Under the pieces are notes generated by a model. The model was not told where the DNA came from, did no database searches, and saw only the letters and a list, made by a program, of their open reading frames with translations. From assembly GCF_014762705.1 (NCBI RefSeq), contig NZ_JABURL010000119.1:62001-126000 (forward strand): a stretch of DNA of 64,000 nucleotides. Direction: 5' to 3'. The DNA is from Cyclobacterium sp. (GTDB taxonomy: Bacteria > Bacteroidota > Bacteroidia > Cytophagales > Cyclobacteriaceae). A program made the position numbers and the translations under genes. Positions 8,947 to 17,181 of the stretch are shown here, piece after piece. How positions within the stretch are numbered: the first letter of the stretch is position 1; each line of letters starts with the position of its first letter.

Positions 8947-9579
8947 TTTTGATTTTTTTCACATTTTCACCTACTCTCAAAGCTTTTCGGCTGATGCTCC
9001 TTTGGTATGTCAGGTCATTTTTAAGGCCATGGACTCTTTTTAGCCAGGCCAGATTCCTTTCGCAGCTTATTGGTATCGGTTGTTTCATTTATCCAACGCT
9101 TTTCCATTTATTGCACAATACTACAATACCTTCCAGCCTCAATAAGTTCGTTACTTCGGCTTGTAGGCGGCGATAACTCGCTCTTAGAAATGCAGGATGG
9201 AGTTCAAAACGTAATGTTCCATATCGATCGTAATTGGAATGGAGGGGGCAAAAAGGGCGGGCTTTATCCAGGTACTTTTTGTGATGTTTTTTCAGCAAAA
9301 ATCGGGTGCACAAGTACTCCGGCCTATCCAGGTTCAATGCGCTGCTATGGTCAAAGGTATTAAACCGGCAAAAAAGAATAATGGCAGAACAGGCATTCAA
9401 CCGTTGGTACGATCAATTTTTTGGCCTATCTTCACTTCCAAATGCATTCTAATAACGAAATAAAGCTTGCAACTGGTTATTACTTTGGATGAAAGAATCA
9501 GTTCACTAAATTTCAAAATCAGTCGCACCATTTAACAGATTTACAAACAAAATAACCAATGAATTATCAGGTATTTACA
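8947..9579. other. Region of uncertain coding status, possible gene remnant
   Basis: No convincing intact gene. On the minus strand a frame from a TTG at 9400 runs to TAA at 9089, and the same frame reopens at once with ATG at 9088 and continues to about 8950 before overlapping the next gene. The translation has plausible segments (YRRLQAEVTNLLRLEG and RNLAWLKRVHGLKNDL), but no family is recognised. Plus-strand frames overlap the same bases. A decayed gene on the minus strand is one explanation; chance open frames are the other. From 9401 to 9579 nothing is seen except the leader of the ThuA-like gene. Confidence 0.35.
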
Positions 9580-10500
9580 ATGAAAAAGACAATCTACACC
9601 TTTCTTTTCTTCCTTTTTACAGGCAGTATTTTCGCACAGAGCATGAAAGATTTCCCGGTAAGCGAGGAATGGCTGGAGAAAATAGAGTCCCTGGCGCCAT
9701 CCGACACCAGGGTGGAGGCATCGGTCAAAAAAATCATGGTTTTTTCCCAACATACCGGATTTTACCATTGGATCATTCCCCACAACAACGAAATGCTGAA
9801 AATCCTGGCCAAGAAGACAGGTGCTTTCGAGATTACCATAGCCAGGGATATCGATAGCTTTGATGCAAAGAATTTAAAGCAGTATGACGCTGTCATCCTG
9901 AACAACTCCAATCCTTCGGGACCAGATAGGGATCTTTTTGCTGACTTGCTGAAGCAGAACAGCAGCCTGAATGAAAATAAAATTGCGGAATTGTCTGCCA
10001 AATACGAGAATAATTTGATGGACTATGTGGCCAAAGGTGGTGGTTTGATGATCATGCACGGTGCCATCACTGTGCAAAACAATTCTGAAAAATTCAGTGC
10101 TATGGTAGGCGGTAGCTTTGACTACCACCCCAAGCAACAGGAAATGAACCTGAAGGAAGTGGACCCGGATCATGCCCTGGTACAGGCTTTTAGTGGCAAT
10201 GGTTTTACCCACGTAGACGAGCCTTATTTTTTTAAGAATGCTTATTTTGATTACAACTTCCGACCGCTCTTATATATTGAAGCAGACAAATTGGAAGGCA
10301 AGAGGGCGGAAGTCAGCCACAATACCATCTACGTAGCCTGGATCAAAAAGCATGGTAAAGGCAGGGTATTCTACAGCTCTCCCTCCCACAATGCCCAAAG
10401 CATGGACAATCCTGAATTGCTTCAGTTTTTTCTGGATGGCATGCAATATGTGGTAGGCGACCTGTCAGCAGATGACAGCCCGATGGATAAACCAGAATAG
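9580..10500 (+). CDS. ThuA-like domain protein, exported
   Basis: A 306-residue protein of the ThuA family, which has a class I glutamine-amidotransferase-like fold and is common in Bacteroidota sugar-related loci. The signal peptide MKKTIYTFLFFLFTGSIFAQ sets the start at 9580; a Met seven codons earlier is less likely. The core shows KIMVFSQHTGFYHWIIPHN, the central GGGLMIMHGAI strand-turn and, near the end, WIKKHGKGRVFYSSPSHN, all typical of the family. Biochemical activity is mostly unknown; some ThuA proteins act in trehalose or disaccharide metabolism. The gene stands alone on this strand and is followed by a hairpin. Confidence 0.85.
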   Translation: MKKTIYTFLFFLFTGSIFAQSMKDFPVSEEWLEKIESLAPSDTRVEASVKKIMVFSQHTGFYHWIIPHNNEMLKILAKKTGAFEITIARDIDSFDAKNLKQYDAVILNNSNPSGPDRDLFADLLKQNSSLNENKIAELSAKYENNLMDYVAKGGGLMIMHGAITVQNNSEKFSAMVGGSFDYHPKQQEMNLKEVDPDHALVQAFSGNGFTHVDEPYFFKNAYFDYNFRPLLYIEADKLEGKRAEVSHNTIYVAWIKKHGKGRVFYSSPSHNAQSMDNPELLQFFLDGMQYVVGDLSADDSPMDKPE

Positions 10501-10807
10501 GTTTTAGAAATTTTTATGGCAAGCTGAGCTGCGGACAAAATTAATCCCCGCAGTTTCAGCTTTGTCATAACTTCCAGATGATCCTATTTTCATGCTATTG
10601 GCGTTTTCTTCCGGTCTCGGGGAAGAGTACTTTTGAAACCAACTAAACTGCGTTTTAAGATCCCTGTTTAAAAGAGTCCAAACTTAATCCAACACCAATT
10701 ATTAATCAAAATAATCAGGCTATACCAACCTGCCTCCCGGGCGTAGGTGTAATAAAATAATGCCTTACCTGGTCTTTCACTGTGTACAGCACAGGACATG
10801 GAGGCAA
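10501..10807. other. Convergent intergenic region
   Basis: About 300 bases between the plus-strand ThuA-like gene and the minus-strand MORN gene. Apart from the hairpin at 10521-10562, no gene or repeat is seen. Confidence 0.4.
10521..10562 (+). terminator. Hairpin after the ThuA-like gene
   Basis: Arms AAGCTGA (10521-10527) and TCAGCTT (10556-10562) enclose a second stem, CTGCGG (10529-10534) with CCGCAG (10548-10553), making an interrupted 13-base-pair hairpin 20 bases after the stop. There is no long T-run, so it may act as a weak or Rho-assisted terminator, or protect the mRNA 3' end. Confidence 0.45.
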
Positions 10808-11083
10808 TCATTTCTTGATTTTGCCCTTGATGAAAGTCTTATCGTATTCCAAATTGCCGAGCTTGTCATAGCGAATCCAATTACCGTGTTTTTCATTGTC
10901 TCTGAAGTTGCCTATCTGCCACAGTTGTCCTGATTCTCTATAAAATTTCCACTCACCTTGCATAAGGCCATTGATGGAAACACCTTCGGCTTTTACTTTG
11001 CCATCTTTATAAAAGTAGGTGAGCTTTTCACCTGTTTGCTCATACGTTTTTTGACCATTTACATACTCCTTATTTTTCATCAT
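10808..11083 (-). CDS. MORN-repeat small protein
   Basis: A 91-residue protein with MORN-type repeats of the YwqK/antitoxin-like form: KLTYFYKDGKVKAEG, GEWKFYRESGQLWQIG and GNWIRYDKLGNLEYD are successive units. No signal peptide is seen. Its ATG overlaps the stop of the upstream VOC gene by four bases (ATGA), so the two are translationally coupled. In some genomes such proteins are annotated as antitoxins, but no toxin partner is visible here. The role is probably protein or surface binding. Confidence 0.75.
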   Translation of the reverse strand: MMKNKEYVNGQKTYEQTGEKLTYFYKDGKVKAEGVSINGLMQGEWKFYRESGQLWQIGNFRDNEKHGNWIRYDKLGNLEYDKTFIKGKIKK

Positions 11084-11475
11084 AGCATTTGCACGATTTG
11101 GATATTGTTTCCACAGGTGTCATTGAATACGGCAATCTTTACTGTACCCATTTCTGTTGGCTTCACGCTAAATTCCACTCCGAGAGTTGAAAGTCTGTCA
11201 TATTCTTGCTGAACATCCTCGGAGTTGAACTGTGTGTAGGGGATGCCTGCATCAAATAGGGCCTTTTGATAGACTTTGGCTGGTTCAAAATGGTTGGGAG
11301 AAGGTTCTAACAAGATTTCTGCACCATCTTGTTCCTCTTTGCTCACGACAGTCAACCATCGGTTTCCTTCACTTAGTGGAATATCAATTTTCTTTAAGAA
11401 GCCCAATTTTTCTGTGTAGAACTTCAATGCTTTTTCCTGGTCATGTACCGGAATACCGATAACTTTAACTTTCAT
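11080..11475 (-). CDS. VOC family (glyoxalase/bleomycin-resistance-like) protein
   Basis: A 131-residue single-unit VOC protein beginning KVKVIGIPVHDQEKALKFYTEKLGF, the typical first beta-alpha-beta element, and ending with GNNIQIVQML. Members bind metals and small molecules; this type is often found beside regulators and may act in detoxification. It lies 39 bases after an AraC-type regulator on the same strand and overlaps the MORN gene by four bases, which makes a three-gene unit. The substrate is unknown. The conserved C-terminal Glu seen in many glyoxalases is replaced by Gln in NNIQIVQ, so a classical Glu metal ligand may be lacking. Confidence 0.8.
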   Translation of the reverse strand: MKVKVIGIPVHDQEKALKFYTEKLGFLKKIDIPLSEGNRWLTVVSKEEQDGAEILLEPSPNHFEPAKVYQKALFDAGIPYTQFNSEDVQQEYDRLSTLGVEFSVKPTEMGTVKIAVFNDTCGNNIQIVQML

Positions 11476-11514
11476 TTTCGTATATTTTTATGTTTGAAAG
11501 GCCAAAATCTCCAA

Positions 11515-11913
11515 TTATGAGTGATTTGACTTTGTGAAAGTTGCTTTCTTTTGATATTCCTTTGGCGAAAGTCCAAACCTGGCTTTGAATAAGGTACTAA
11601 ATGAACAGGGGCTTTCAAACCCAATGTCATAGCAAGTATCAGTTATGCTGAGGCCCTTGCTTAGTAACTGCTTGGCTGCTTCAAGTCTTTTCTCAATAAG
11701 ATATTGTTTTGGTGTTTGTCCATAATACAATTTATAAAGGCGAAGCAAATGGAATTTTGAGGTAAATCGTACCCGGGATAGCAAATTCAAGTTTAATTCC
11801 TTTTCAAAATTGTGAATAATAAAGTGACGGGTCCCAACTACCCTGTCAATTTGGCTTTTATTGGAATAGCAGATATTTTTGATCCGGCTAATTTCTGTTA
11901 GATAATGGGTCAT
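11515..11913 (-). CDS. AraC-family transcriptional regulator, DNA-binding domain only
   Basis: A 132-residue protein that is almost entirely an AraC/XylS DNA-binding domain with two helix-turn-helix units. The first includes RVRFTSKFHLLRLYKLYYGQTPKQYLI, split here by the linker, and the second includes GLSITDTCYDIGFESPCSFSTLFKARFGLSPKEYQ with the family signature. No sensor domain is present, so regulation would depend on protein level or a partner. It probably controls the downstream VOC and MORN genes, which follow on the same strand. Confidence 0.82.
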   Translation of the reverse strand: MTHYLTEISRIKNICYSNKSQIDRVVGTRHFIIHNFEKELNLNLLSRVRFTSKFHLLRLYKLYYGQTPKQYLIEKRLEAAKQLLSKGLSITDTCYDIGFESPCSFSTLFKARFGLSPKEYQKKATFTKSNHS

Positions 11914-12102
11914 ACCTATTTATTTTTCAGCAAGTTTAAATGGCTTTGTTAATTTTTTGTGTCTCCTTTCTCTGTTCAGTTCCCTAAAACCAGTTGTTAA
12001 ACGATACAATTCTTTCATCTTTAGCTGGTATACAATTGGAAAACAGGCTATTGCTGTCTACAGATCAAGGCATAGAGCAGCAGAACGGAATTGTTGATCC
12101 CA

Positions 12103-12543
12103 TCAAGTATTTTCAAGTATTTTTTTAAGGTTATTCAAGTCTTGTGTATTGGCTTTCTCCATCTTCATTGCCATAAGTGGCGCAAAAATTTTTGAAAAAC
12201 CTGTTGGATTACCCTGGTTGTGCAGGGTCATTTTTGTTGTCTTGTCGTCGATGGCGGTCCAGGTGTAAGTTGTCTGCATTGGAAAAGGTCCCTCTGTTGT
12301 CCGCATGACCAATTTTTGTCGGTGAATTAATTCAATAAATTCGTAAGTATATGCAAGTTTTCTTCCTAAGAAATGGGCCACAAAAGCAACTTGGGAACCT
12401 ACTGCAAGGGGTTTAGGGGTTTTCCAGACAGCCGATTTGATATTTATGTACCATTCAGGTGCATAGTCAGGATTTGAGGCATAGTCTGAAACCATGTCAA
12501 TTGCCTTGTTGATGATAACTTCTGTGGACACATCTACCCTCAT
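12103..12543 (-). CDS. SRPBCC family (polyketide cyclase/START-like) protein
   Basis: A 146-residue protein with the helix-grip pattern: an N-terminal strand ([27 protein letters not shown]), the central [23 protein letters not shown] strands and a C-terminal long helix ([25 protein letters not shown]). These proteins bind hydrophobic small molecules; a specific ligand is not evident. There is no signal peptide. It stands as a single gene between the AraC unit and topA on the minus strand. Confidence 0.75.
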   Translation of the reverse strand: MRVDVSTEVIINKAIDMVSDYASNPDYAPEWYINIKSAVWKTPKPLAVGSQVAFVAHFLGRKLAYTYEFIELIHRQKLVMRTTEGPFPMQTTYTWTAIDDKTTKMTLHNQGNPTGFSKIFAPLMAMKMEKANTQDLNNLKKILENT

Positions 12544-12699
12544 ATTTTGGTAATTTTATGCTGTGAAATGCCTGAAATAGTGAATATAGGTCAAAAAATT
12601 GGCGGTTCCAACGGGGAAATACAAATGCCGAATTAATTCGGTAGCCTATAATTTTTTTGCCTTTAAGCTGGTTTGTGTAGAAAGGCGAGCGCAACTTAA

Positions 12700-12721
12700 G
12701 ATCCAGCGAAAGCGGTGGATC
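12700..12721. other. Short GNRA-capped hairpin downstream of topA
   Basis: GATCC (12700-12704) pairs with GGATC (12717-12721), and an inner GC/GC pair closes a GAAA loop with a small asymmetric bulge. It sits about 100 bases after the topA stop in a 280-base gap. A T-run does not follow it in the topA direction, so it is not a standard intrinsic terminator. Confidence 0.3.
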
Positions 12722-12822
12722 GTTAAAAAATGAATCCTTGAACCATTTTGGTGATAAAGTGGAAGAAGGAAAGCTATAGCCAGGTCCACTTCTTCCACAA
12801 TAATTACCTGCAGCTCCCTACA

Positions 12823-15168
12823 TCACTTTTTCGTCTTCTTTTTCCCTGCCGCAGCTTTCTTCGGCTTGGCTTTGCCTTTTTTGGCATCGCCCTGGCTTTC
12901 TATGATCTCGGTGATCTCGGCAAAGGTGAGTTCTTCTGCCTCCTTGTCTTTGGGGATTTTATAGTTGTTGCGGCCTTTTTTGATATAGGGTCCCCAGCGG
13001 CCCAGCAACACCTGTACCTCCGGATCCTCATCAAATGACTTGATGTGCTTTTTGGCATCGGCTTCTCTTTTGGCCTTGATCAGTTCTATGGCCTCTTCCT
13101 CGTTTACGGAATGTGGATCATATTCCTTGCCCAGGGATACAAATTTTCCGTCATGGCGGATATAGGGCCCAAACCTTCCTATGGCAGCCACGATTTTCTT
13201 GTCTTCAAACTGCCCCACATCACGGGGAAGTTTGAAGAGTTCCAGGGCATCCTCCAGGGTGATGCTTTCAATAAACTGTCCTTTGCGCAGGCTGGCAAAT
13301 TGCTTTTCCTCATCCTCCTGTTCCCCGATCTGAACCAGGGGTCCGAATTTGCCCAGCCGGGCAATGACCTTTTTGCCGGTTTTGGGATCTATGCCCAGCT
13401 CTTTGGAGCTGTTGACATCCGTGCGTTTGATGTTTTCTGTTTCCTCTACTTTGGTGTGGAAGGCACCATAAAAATTCTGGATCATCTCCTCCCAGGCCTG
13501 GCCCCCATGTGCGATATGGTCAAACTCCTTCTCCACATTGGCGGTAAAGGAGAAATCGATCACGTTGGGGAAGTGCTCCACCAGAAAATCATTCACCACC
13601 ATGGCAATATTGGTAGGGAAGAGTTTGTTTTTCTCTGTGCCGGTGGTTTCTGTTTTTTCTGCTTCTTCAAAATTGCCCTCATGAATCAGCATTTCGGTGT
13701 ATTTTCTGGGTGTTCCTTCTCTGGATTCCTTCAGTACATAGTTTCGTTTCTGAATGGTAGAGATTGTTGGGGCATAAGTGGATGGGCGTCCGATGCCCAT
13801 TTCTTCCAGTTTTTTTACCAGGGAGGCTTCCGTATACCGGGCCGGTGGGCGGGTAAAGGACTGCCTGCCCTTCATTTCTATCAAATCCAGTTCCTGACCC
13901 ACCGTCAGGGGAGGGAGCAGGCCTTTGGCAGTGGATTCTTCTTCCTCTTCCTCATCCGTGCTCTCCAGGTATACTTTCAGGAATCCCTGAAATTTGATCA
14001 CTTCACCACTGGCACTCAGGGTTTGGTCGGCATTGGAAATGGCAATAGAAACATTCGTTTTCTCCAGTTGGGCATCGGCCATCTGAGATGCAATTGCCCG
14101 CTTCCATATCAGTTCATACAGCCGTTGCTCATTCCGGTCCTTGCCGGCTTCGGTCACCGAAAAGTCCGTGGGCCGGATGGCTTCGTGTGCTTCCTGTGCG
14201 CCTTCAGATCTGGAAGTGAATTTTCTCTTGTGGTGGTATTCATTGCCATAAGCGCCCTTGATCTCATTTTCTGCACTTTTCAGCGCATCTTCGGACAGGT
14301 TGACACTGTCGGTCCGCATATAGGTGATCTTCCCGGACTCATAGAGTTTCTGGGCAATGTTCATGGTTTGGGCCACTGAAAAATAAAGCTTTCTACTGGC
14401 CTCCTGCTGCAGGGTGGAGGTGGTGAAAGGAGCTGCCGGTGTTTTTTTCGCCGGTTTGGTTTCCAGTGATTTGATGGAAAAATCGGCTTCCAGGCAATTT
14501 TTCAGAAAAGCTTCCGCTTCTTCCTTGGTATCGAATTTCTTTGGCAATTCGGCCTGCAGTTGTTTGCCTTCTACATCAAAAAGGGCGGTGATTTTAAAGG
14601 AAGATGTAGGTTTGAATTTTTCGATTTCCCTTTCCCGATCCACGATAAAGCGCACTGCCACGGATTGTACCCTTCCTGCAGAAAGGCCTGCTTTGATCTT
14701 TTTCCACAAAACAGGCGACAGCTCAAAGCCCACCAGCCGGTCCAAAATACGGCGGGCTTGCTGGGCATTGACCAGGTCCAGGTCTATCTGCCTGGGAGAT
14801 TCCAGGGCTTTAATTATGGCAGATTTGGTGATTTCCCGGAATACGATTCTTTTGGTATTTTCATCTTTTAAACCAAGCACTTCCTTCAGGTGCCAGGATA
14901 TGGCCTCTCCCTCGCGGTCATCGTCACTGGCCAGGAAAATGGTCTCTGCCTTTTTTACCAGTTTTTTCAATTCCCGGATGACTTCCTTTTTGTCCGGGCT
15001 AACCTCATAGGTAGGTTTGAATTTATTTTTGATGTCGATGGCATTTTCCCCTTTTGGCAGGTCCCGCACATGCCCGTAGCTGGAGGTGACCTTAAAGTCC
15101 TTTCCCAGATAACCTTCTATGGTCTTGGCTTTTGCTGGCGACTCGACAATGACTAAATTCTTTGGCAT
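12823..15168 (-). CDS. topA: DNA topoisomerase I (type IA)
   Basis: This is the type IA topoisomerase that relaxes negative supercoils, 781 residues long. The Toprim domain begins at the N-terminus with catalytic Glu9 in VIVESPAKAKTI and the acidic DDDREGE at 82-88. The catalytic Tyr is residue 283 in KITYMRTDS. Instead of zinc fingers the C-terminus carries repeats of the form GRFGPYI (GKFGPLV, GRFGPYI, GRWGPYI) and ends in a Lys/Ala-rich tail that resembles histone H1-like tails. This layout is usual for Bacteroidota. A shared divergent promoter region with sixA lies at 15169-15336. A 444-residue frame antisense to it is a shadow. Confidence 0.97.
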   Translation of the reverse strand: MPKNLVIVESPAKAKTIEGYLGKDFKVTSSYGHVRDLPKGENAIDIKNKFKPTYEVSPDKKEVIRELKKLVKKAETIFLASDDDREGEAISWHLKEVLGLKDENTKRIVFREITKSAIIKALESPRQIDLDLVNAQQARRILDRLVGFELSPVLWKKIKAGLSAGRVQSVAVRFIVDREREIEKFKPTSSFKITALFDVEGKQLQAELPKKFDTKEEAEAFLKNCLEADFSIKSLETKPAKKTPAAPFTTSTLQQEASRKLYFSVAQTMNIAQKLYESGKITYMRTDSVNLSEDALKSAENEIKGAYGNEYHHKRKFTSRSEGAQEAHEAIRPTDFSVTEAGKDRNEQRLYELIWKRAIASQMADAQLEKTNVSIAISNADQTLSASGEVIKFQGFLKVYLESTDEEEEEESTAKGLLPPLTVGQELDLIEMKGRQSFTRPPARYTEASLVKKLEEMGIGRPSTYAPTISTIQKRNYVLKESREGTPRKYTEMLIHEGNFEEAEKTETTGTEKNKLFPTNIAMVVNDFLVEHFPNVIDFSFTANVEKEFDHIAHGGQAWEEMIQNFYGAFHTKVEETENIKRTDVNSSKELGIDPKTGKKVIARLGKFGPLVQIGEQEDEEKQFASLRKGQFIESITLEDALELFKLPRDVGQFEDKKIVAAIGRFGPYIRHDGKFVSLGKEYDPHSVNEEEAIELIKAKREADAKKHIKSFDEDPEVQVLLGRWGPYIKKGRNNYKIPKDKEAEELTFAEITEIIESQGDAKKGKAKPKKAAAGKKKTKK

Positions 15169-15336
15169 GGTTTGCTTGTTTAAATATAAAAATACCAGGG
15201 ACCAGGAATTATCCCCTTATTTTGGCCTAAAAATAGATGTCATATAATTCTCTTCCAAATATTCATCCAAAGCAATTTTTATTGCCGGTATAATTTCAAC
15301 ATATTTAATTTTCATTTCAGACAACAATTTTGGTTT

Positions 15337-15813
15337 ATGGTAAAGGAACTTTTACTCGCCCGTCATGGAGAAGCAGTTTCACCAAATATTGCCGCTGTGG
15401 ATGCAGACCGCAACCTGACAGCTGCAGGCAGACAACAAGTAGATAGGCTGGGCAATTTGCTGGCCATTAATGGGCAGAAATGCCAGTTGATGGTATATAG
15501 TCCCGCCCTGCGTTGCCGGCTGACAGCAGAAATTTTAGGCAAACACCTGGAGCCGGTAAGCAGGCTTGCCGTTCCCTTTATTTACCGTGCCGACCGGGAT
15601 GAGTTGCTTTTCGTTATCAATGGATTTCCTGCCGAAGTCCATCAGGTATTACTGGTGGGACACAATCCGGCCATCAGCATGATAGCCGCTTACCTCACAG
15701 GAGAGGATCACCTGATGTTTTCTCCCGGCATGATGGCCAGGCTGCATTTCAGGGATTTGGGCTGGGACATACTATCAAAAAACACCGGAACTTTGGAAGA
15801 AATCCTTCAGTAA
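15337..15813 (+). CDS. sixA: SixA-type histidine phosphatase
   Basis: A 158-residue member of the histidine phosphatase (phosphoglycerate mutase-like) superfamily of the short SixA kind. The phosphoacceptor His10 lies in ARHGEA and the second catalytic His109 in LLVGHNP. Escherichia coli SixA dephosphorylates phospho-His on phosphotransfer proteins; whether this protein does the same is inferred from length and motifs only. It is transcribed divergently from topA and lies 50 bases before the arginase-family gene. Confidence 0.82.
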   Translation: MVKELLLARHGEAVSPNIAAVDADRNLTAAGRQQVDRLGNLLAINGQKCQLMVYSPALRCRLTAEILGKHLEPVSRLAVPFIYRADRDELLFVINGFPAEVHQVLLVGHNPAISMIAAYLTGEDHLMFSPGMMARLHFRDLGWDILSKNTGTLEEILQ

Positions 15814-15863
15814 AGCTTTATTCACAACAATATAAATTTTAGTTTAACATTTTGATTTCAAAC

Positions 15864-16937
15864 ATGGCCAACAATAATAAAATTACCCTTGTGCAAAATT
15901 TTGATCCCAACGGTATGGGTATAGCCGGAAATTTATTCGGTCTTCCCTTTACACCAGAGACCAGTGAACTGATCATCCTTCCCGTTCCCTGGGAGGTTAC
16001 GGTCTCGTATCAGGCGGGCACGGCCAGGGGGCCGCAAGCCATTCTGGATGCTTCTGTGCAGGTTGATCTTTTTCAGGAAGATATCATAGATGCCTGGAAG
16101 CTGGGAATTTCCCTTTTACCCATTGATGAAAATCTGGAAGCAGACAACAACAAATTCCGGTTGCTCGCCGGCAATTACATCCAATGGCTGGAGAAGGGGG
16201 CAGGAGAATTACAGGGAGAAAGGTTTGCCGCAGTTCCCGGGATCATCAACAAGGCTTGTGAGGAAATGAACGAATGGGTTTATCAACAGGCCAGGACCTA
16301 CCTGGATAAGGGGAAAATTTTTGGCCTTCTCGGAGGAGACCACAGTACCCCGCTGGGAGCTATCCGGGCTCTGGCAACAAAGCATCCTTCATTTGGGATA
16401 CTGCAAATAGACGCTCATGCGGATTTGCGTGTTTCCTATGAAGGTTTTGACTATTCTCATGCCTCCATCGCCCATAATGCCCTTAAAATCCCAGAAGTAA
16501 AGCAACTGGTACAGGTAGGGGTCAGGGATTTGTGTGAAGAAGAATGGACCTACATACATTCGGATGAAAGGATTCGGCTGTTTTCCGATAGCCAGCTAAA
16601 AGCGGAATTGTATGAAGGCACGTCCTGGGTCTCCATTTGCCAGGATATCGTCGCAAATTTACCCGAAAAGGTTTACCTGAGCATAGATATTGATGGCCTG
16701 AACCCGGCCCTTTGCCCCCATACAGGCACTCCCGTACCGGGGGGACTGGATTATCAGCAACTGGTATTCCTGGTAAAAACCCTGGTAAAAACCGGAAGGC
16801 AATTGATAGGGTTTGACCTGGTGGAAGTGGCTCCCGGTACGGAAAAGGATGAATGGGATGCCAATGTCGGCGCACGTTTGCTTTACAGGATAGCCAATCT
16901 GGCGGCTGTTTCTCAAGGCAAGTTGCACTGGTCCTGA
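15864..16937 (+). CDS. Arginase-family ureohydrolase (agmatinase/formimidoylglutamase-like)
   Basis: A 357-residue manganese hydrolase of the arginase superfamily. The metal motifs are complete: GGDHS at 157-161, DAHAD at 183-187 and SIDIDGLNP with Asp275 and Asp277. A C-terminal GFDLVEVAPG stretch is also typical. The N-terminus is longer than in canonical agmatinases, as in Bacteroidota forms labelled agmatinase or formimidoylglutamase. No hut genes are nearby, so histidine degradation is not supported by context. A TTG start at 15852 is possible, but ATG 15864 is preferred. A palindromic repeat cluster follows the gene. Confidence 0.85.
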   Translation: MANNNKITLVQNFDPNGMGIAGNLFGLPFTPETSELIILPVPWEVTVSYQAGTARGPQAILDASVQVDLFQEDIIDAWKLGISLLPIDENLEADNNKFRLLAGNYIQWLEKGAGELQGERFAAVPGIINKACEEMNEWVYQQARTYLDKGKIFGLLGGDHSTPLGAIRALATKHPSFGILQIDAHADLRVSYEGFDYSHASIAHNALKIPEVKQLVQVGVRDLCEEEWTYIHSDERIRLFSDSQLKAELYEGTSWVSICQDIVANLPEKVYLSIDIDGLNPALCPHTGTPVPGGLDYQQLVFLVKTLVKTGRQLIGFDLVEVAPGTEKDEWDANVGARLLYRIANLAAVSQGKLHWS

Positions 16938-16985
16938 TATAAATTTCCCTCGAAAATAACTTCCACCTTTTCTAAATAAACTTTC

Positions 16986-17095
16986 AACTTTCCCAAAGTT
17001 TCAAACTTTGGGAAAGTTACACCTCAACAAACCTTTTCCAAAGTTCTAAACTTTGGAAAAGGTTTTTCTATAAAGGTCTGAACTTTGGATAAGTT
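16986..17095. repeat. Cluster of related palindromic repeats
   Basis: Two near-perfect palindromes and a third half copy lie in tandem. The first has 16-base arms at 16986-17001 and 17003-17018 with one base between. The second has 17-base arms at 17029-17045 and 17049-17065 with a three-base gap. The half copy is at 17080-17095. The shared core is AAACTTTGG followed by an A-rich stretch. They fill the gap between the arginase-family gene and the MATE gene and would form strong RNA hairpins, so they may end transcription as well as being repetitive extragenic elements. Confidence 0.85.
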
Positions 17096-17181
17096 ATACC
17101 TACTATTTACTGAAATTTCCTGTCCCGGGACAAGCCGATATTCCCTGTAATTTTCCGATATTTGGGCTTTGATTTTTCCTG

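Noticed and set aside
9381-9452. A 23-codon plus-strand frame starting MAEQAFNRWYDQFFG
   Set aside because: Too short and overlapping other open frames; no supporting start context or homology could be judged.
10808-11475. A toxin-antitoxin module suggested by the MORN protein
   Set aside because: YwqK-type MORN proteins are often labelled antitoxins, but the coupled gene is a VOC protein and no toxin-like gene is nearby.
13045-14379. A 444-codon open frame on the plus strand
   Set aside because: It lies wholly antisense to topA, whose motifs are intact, and its translation is Phe/Gly-rich with no domain. It is a shadow frame.
2043-17141. Shared 11-mer CCCGGGACAAG near 2047 and 17129
   Set aside because: Two short matches at intergenic sites are too little to call a repeat family from this window.
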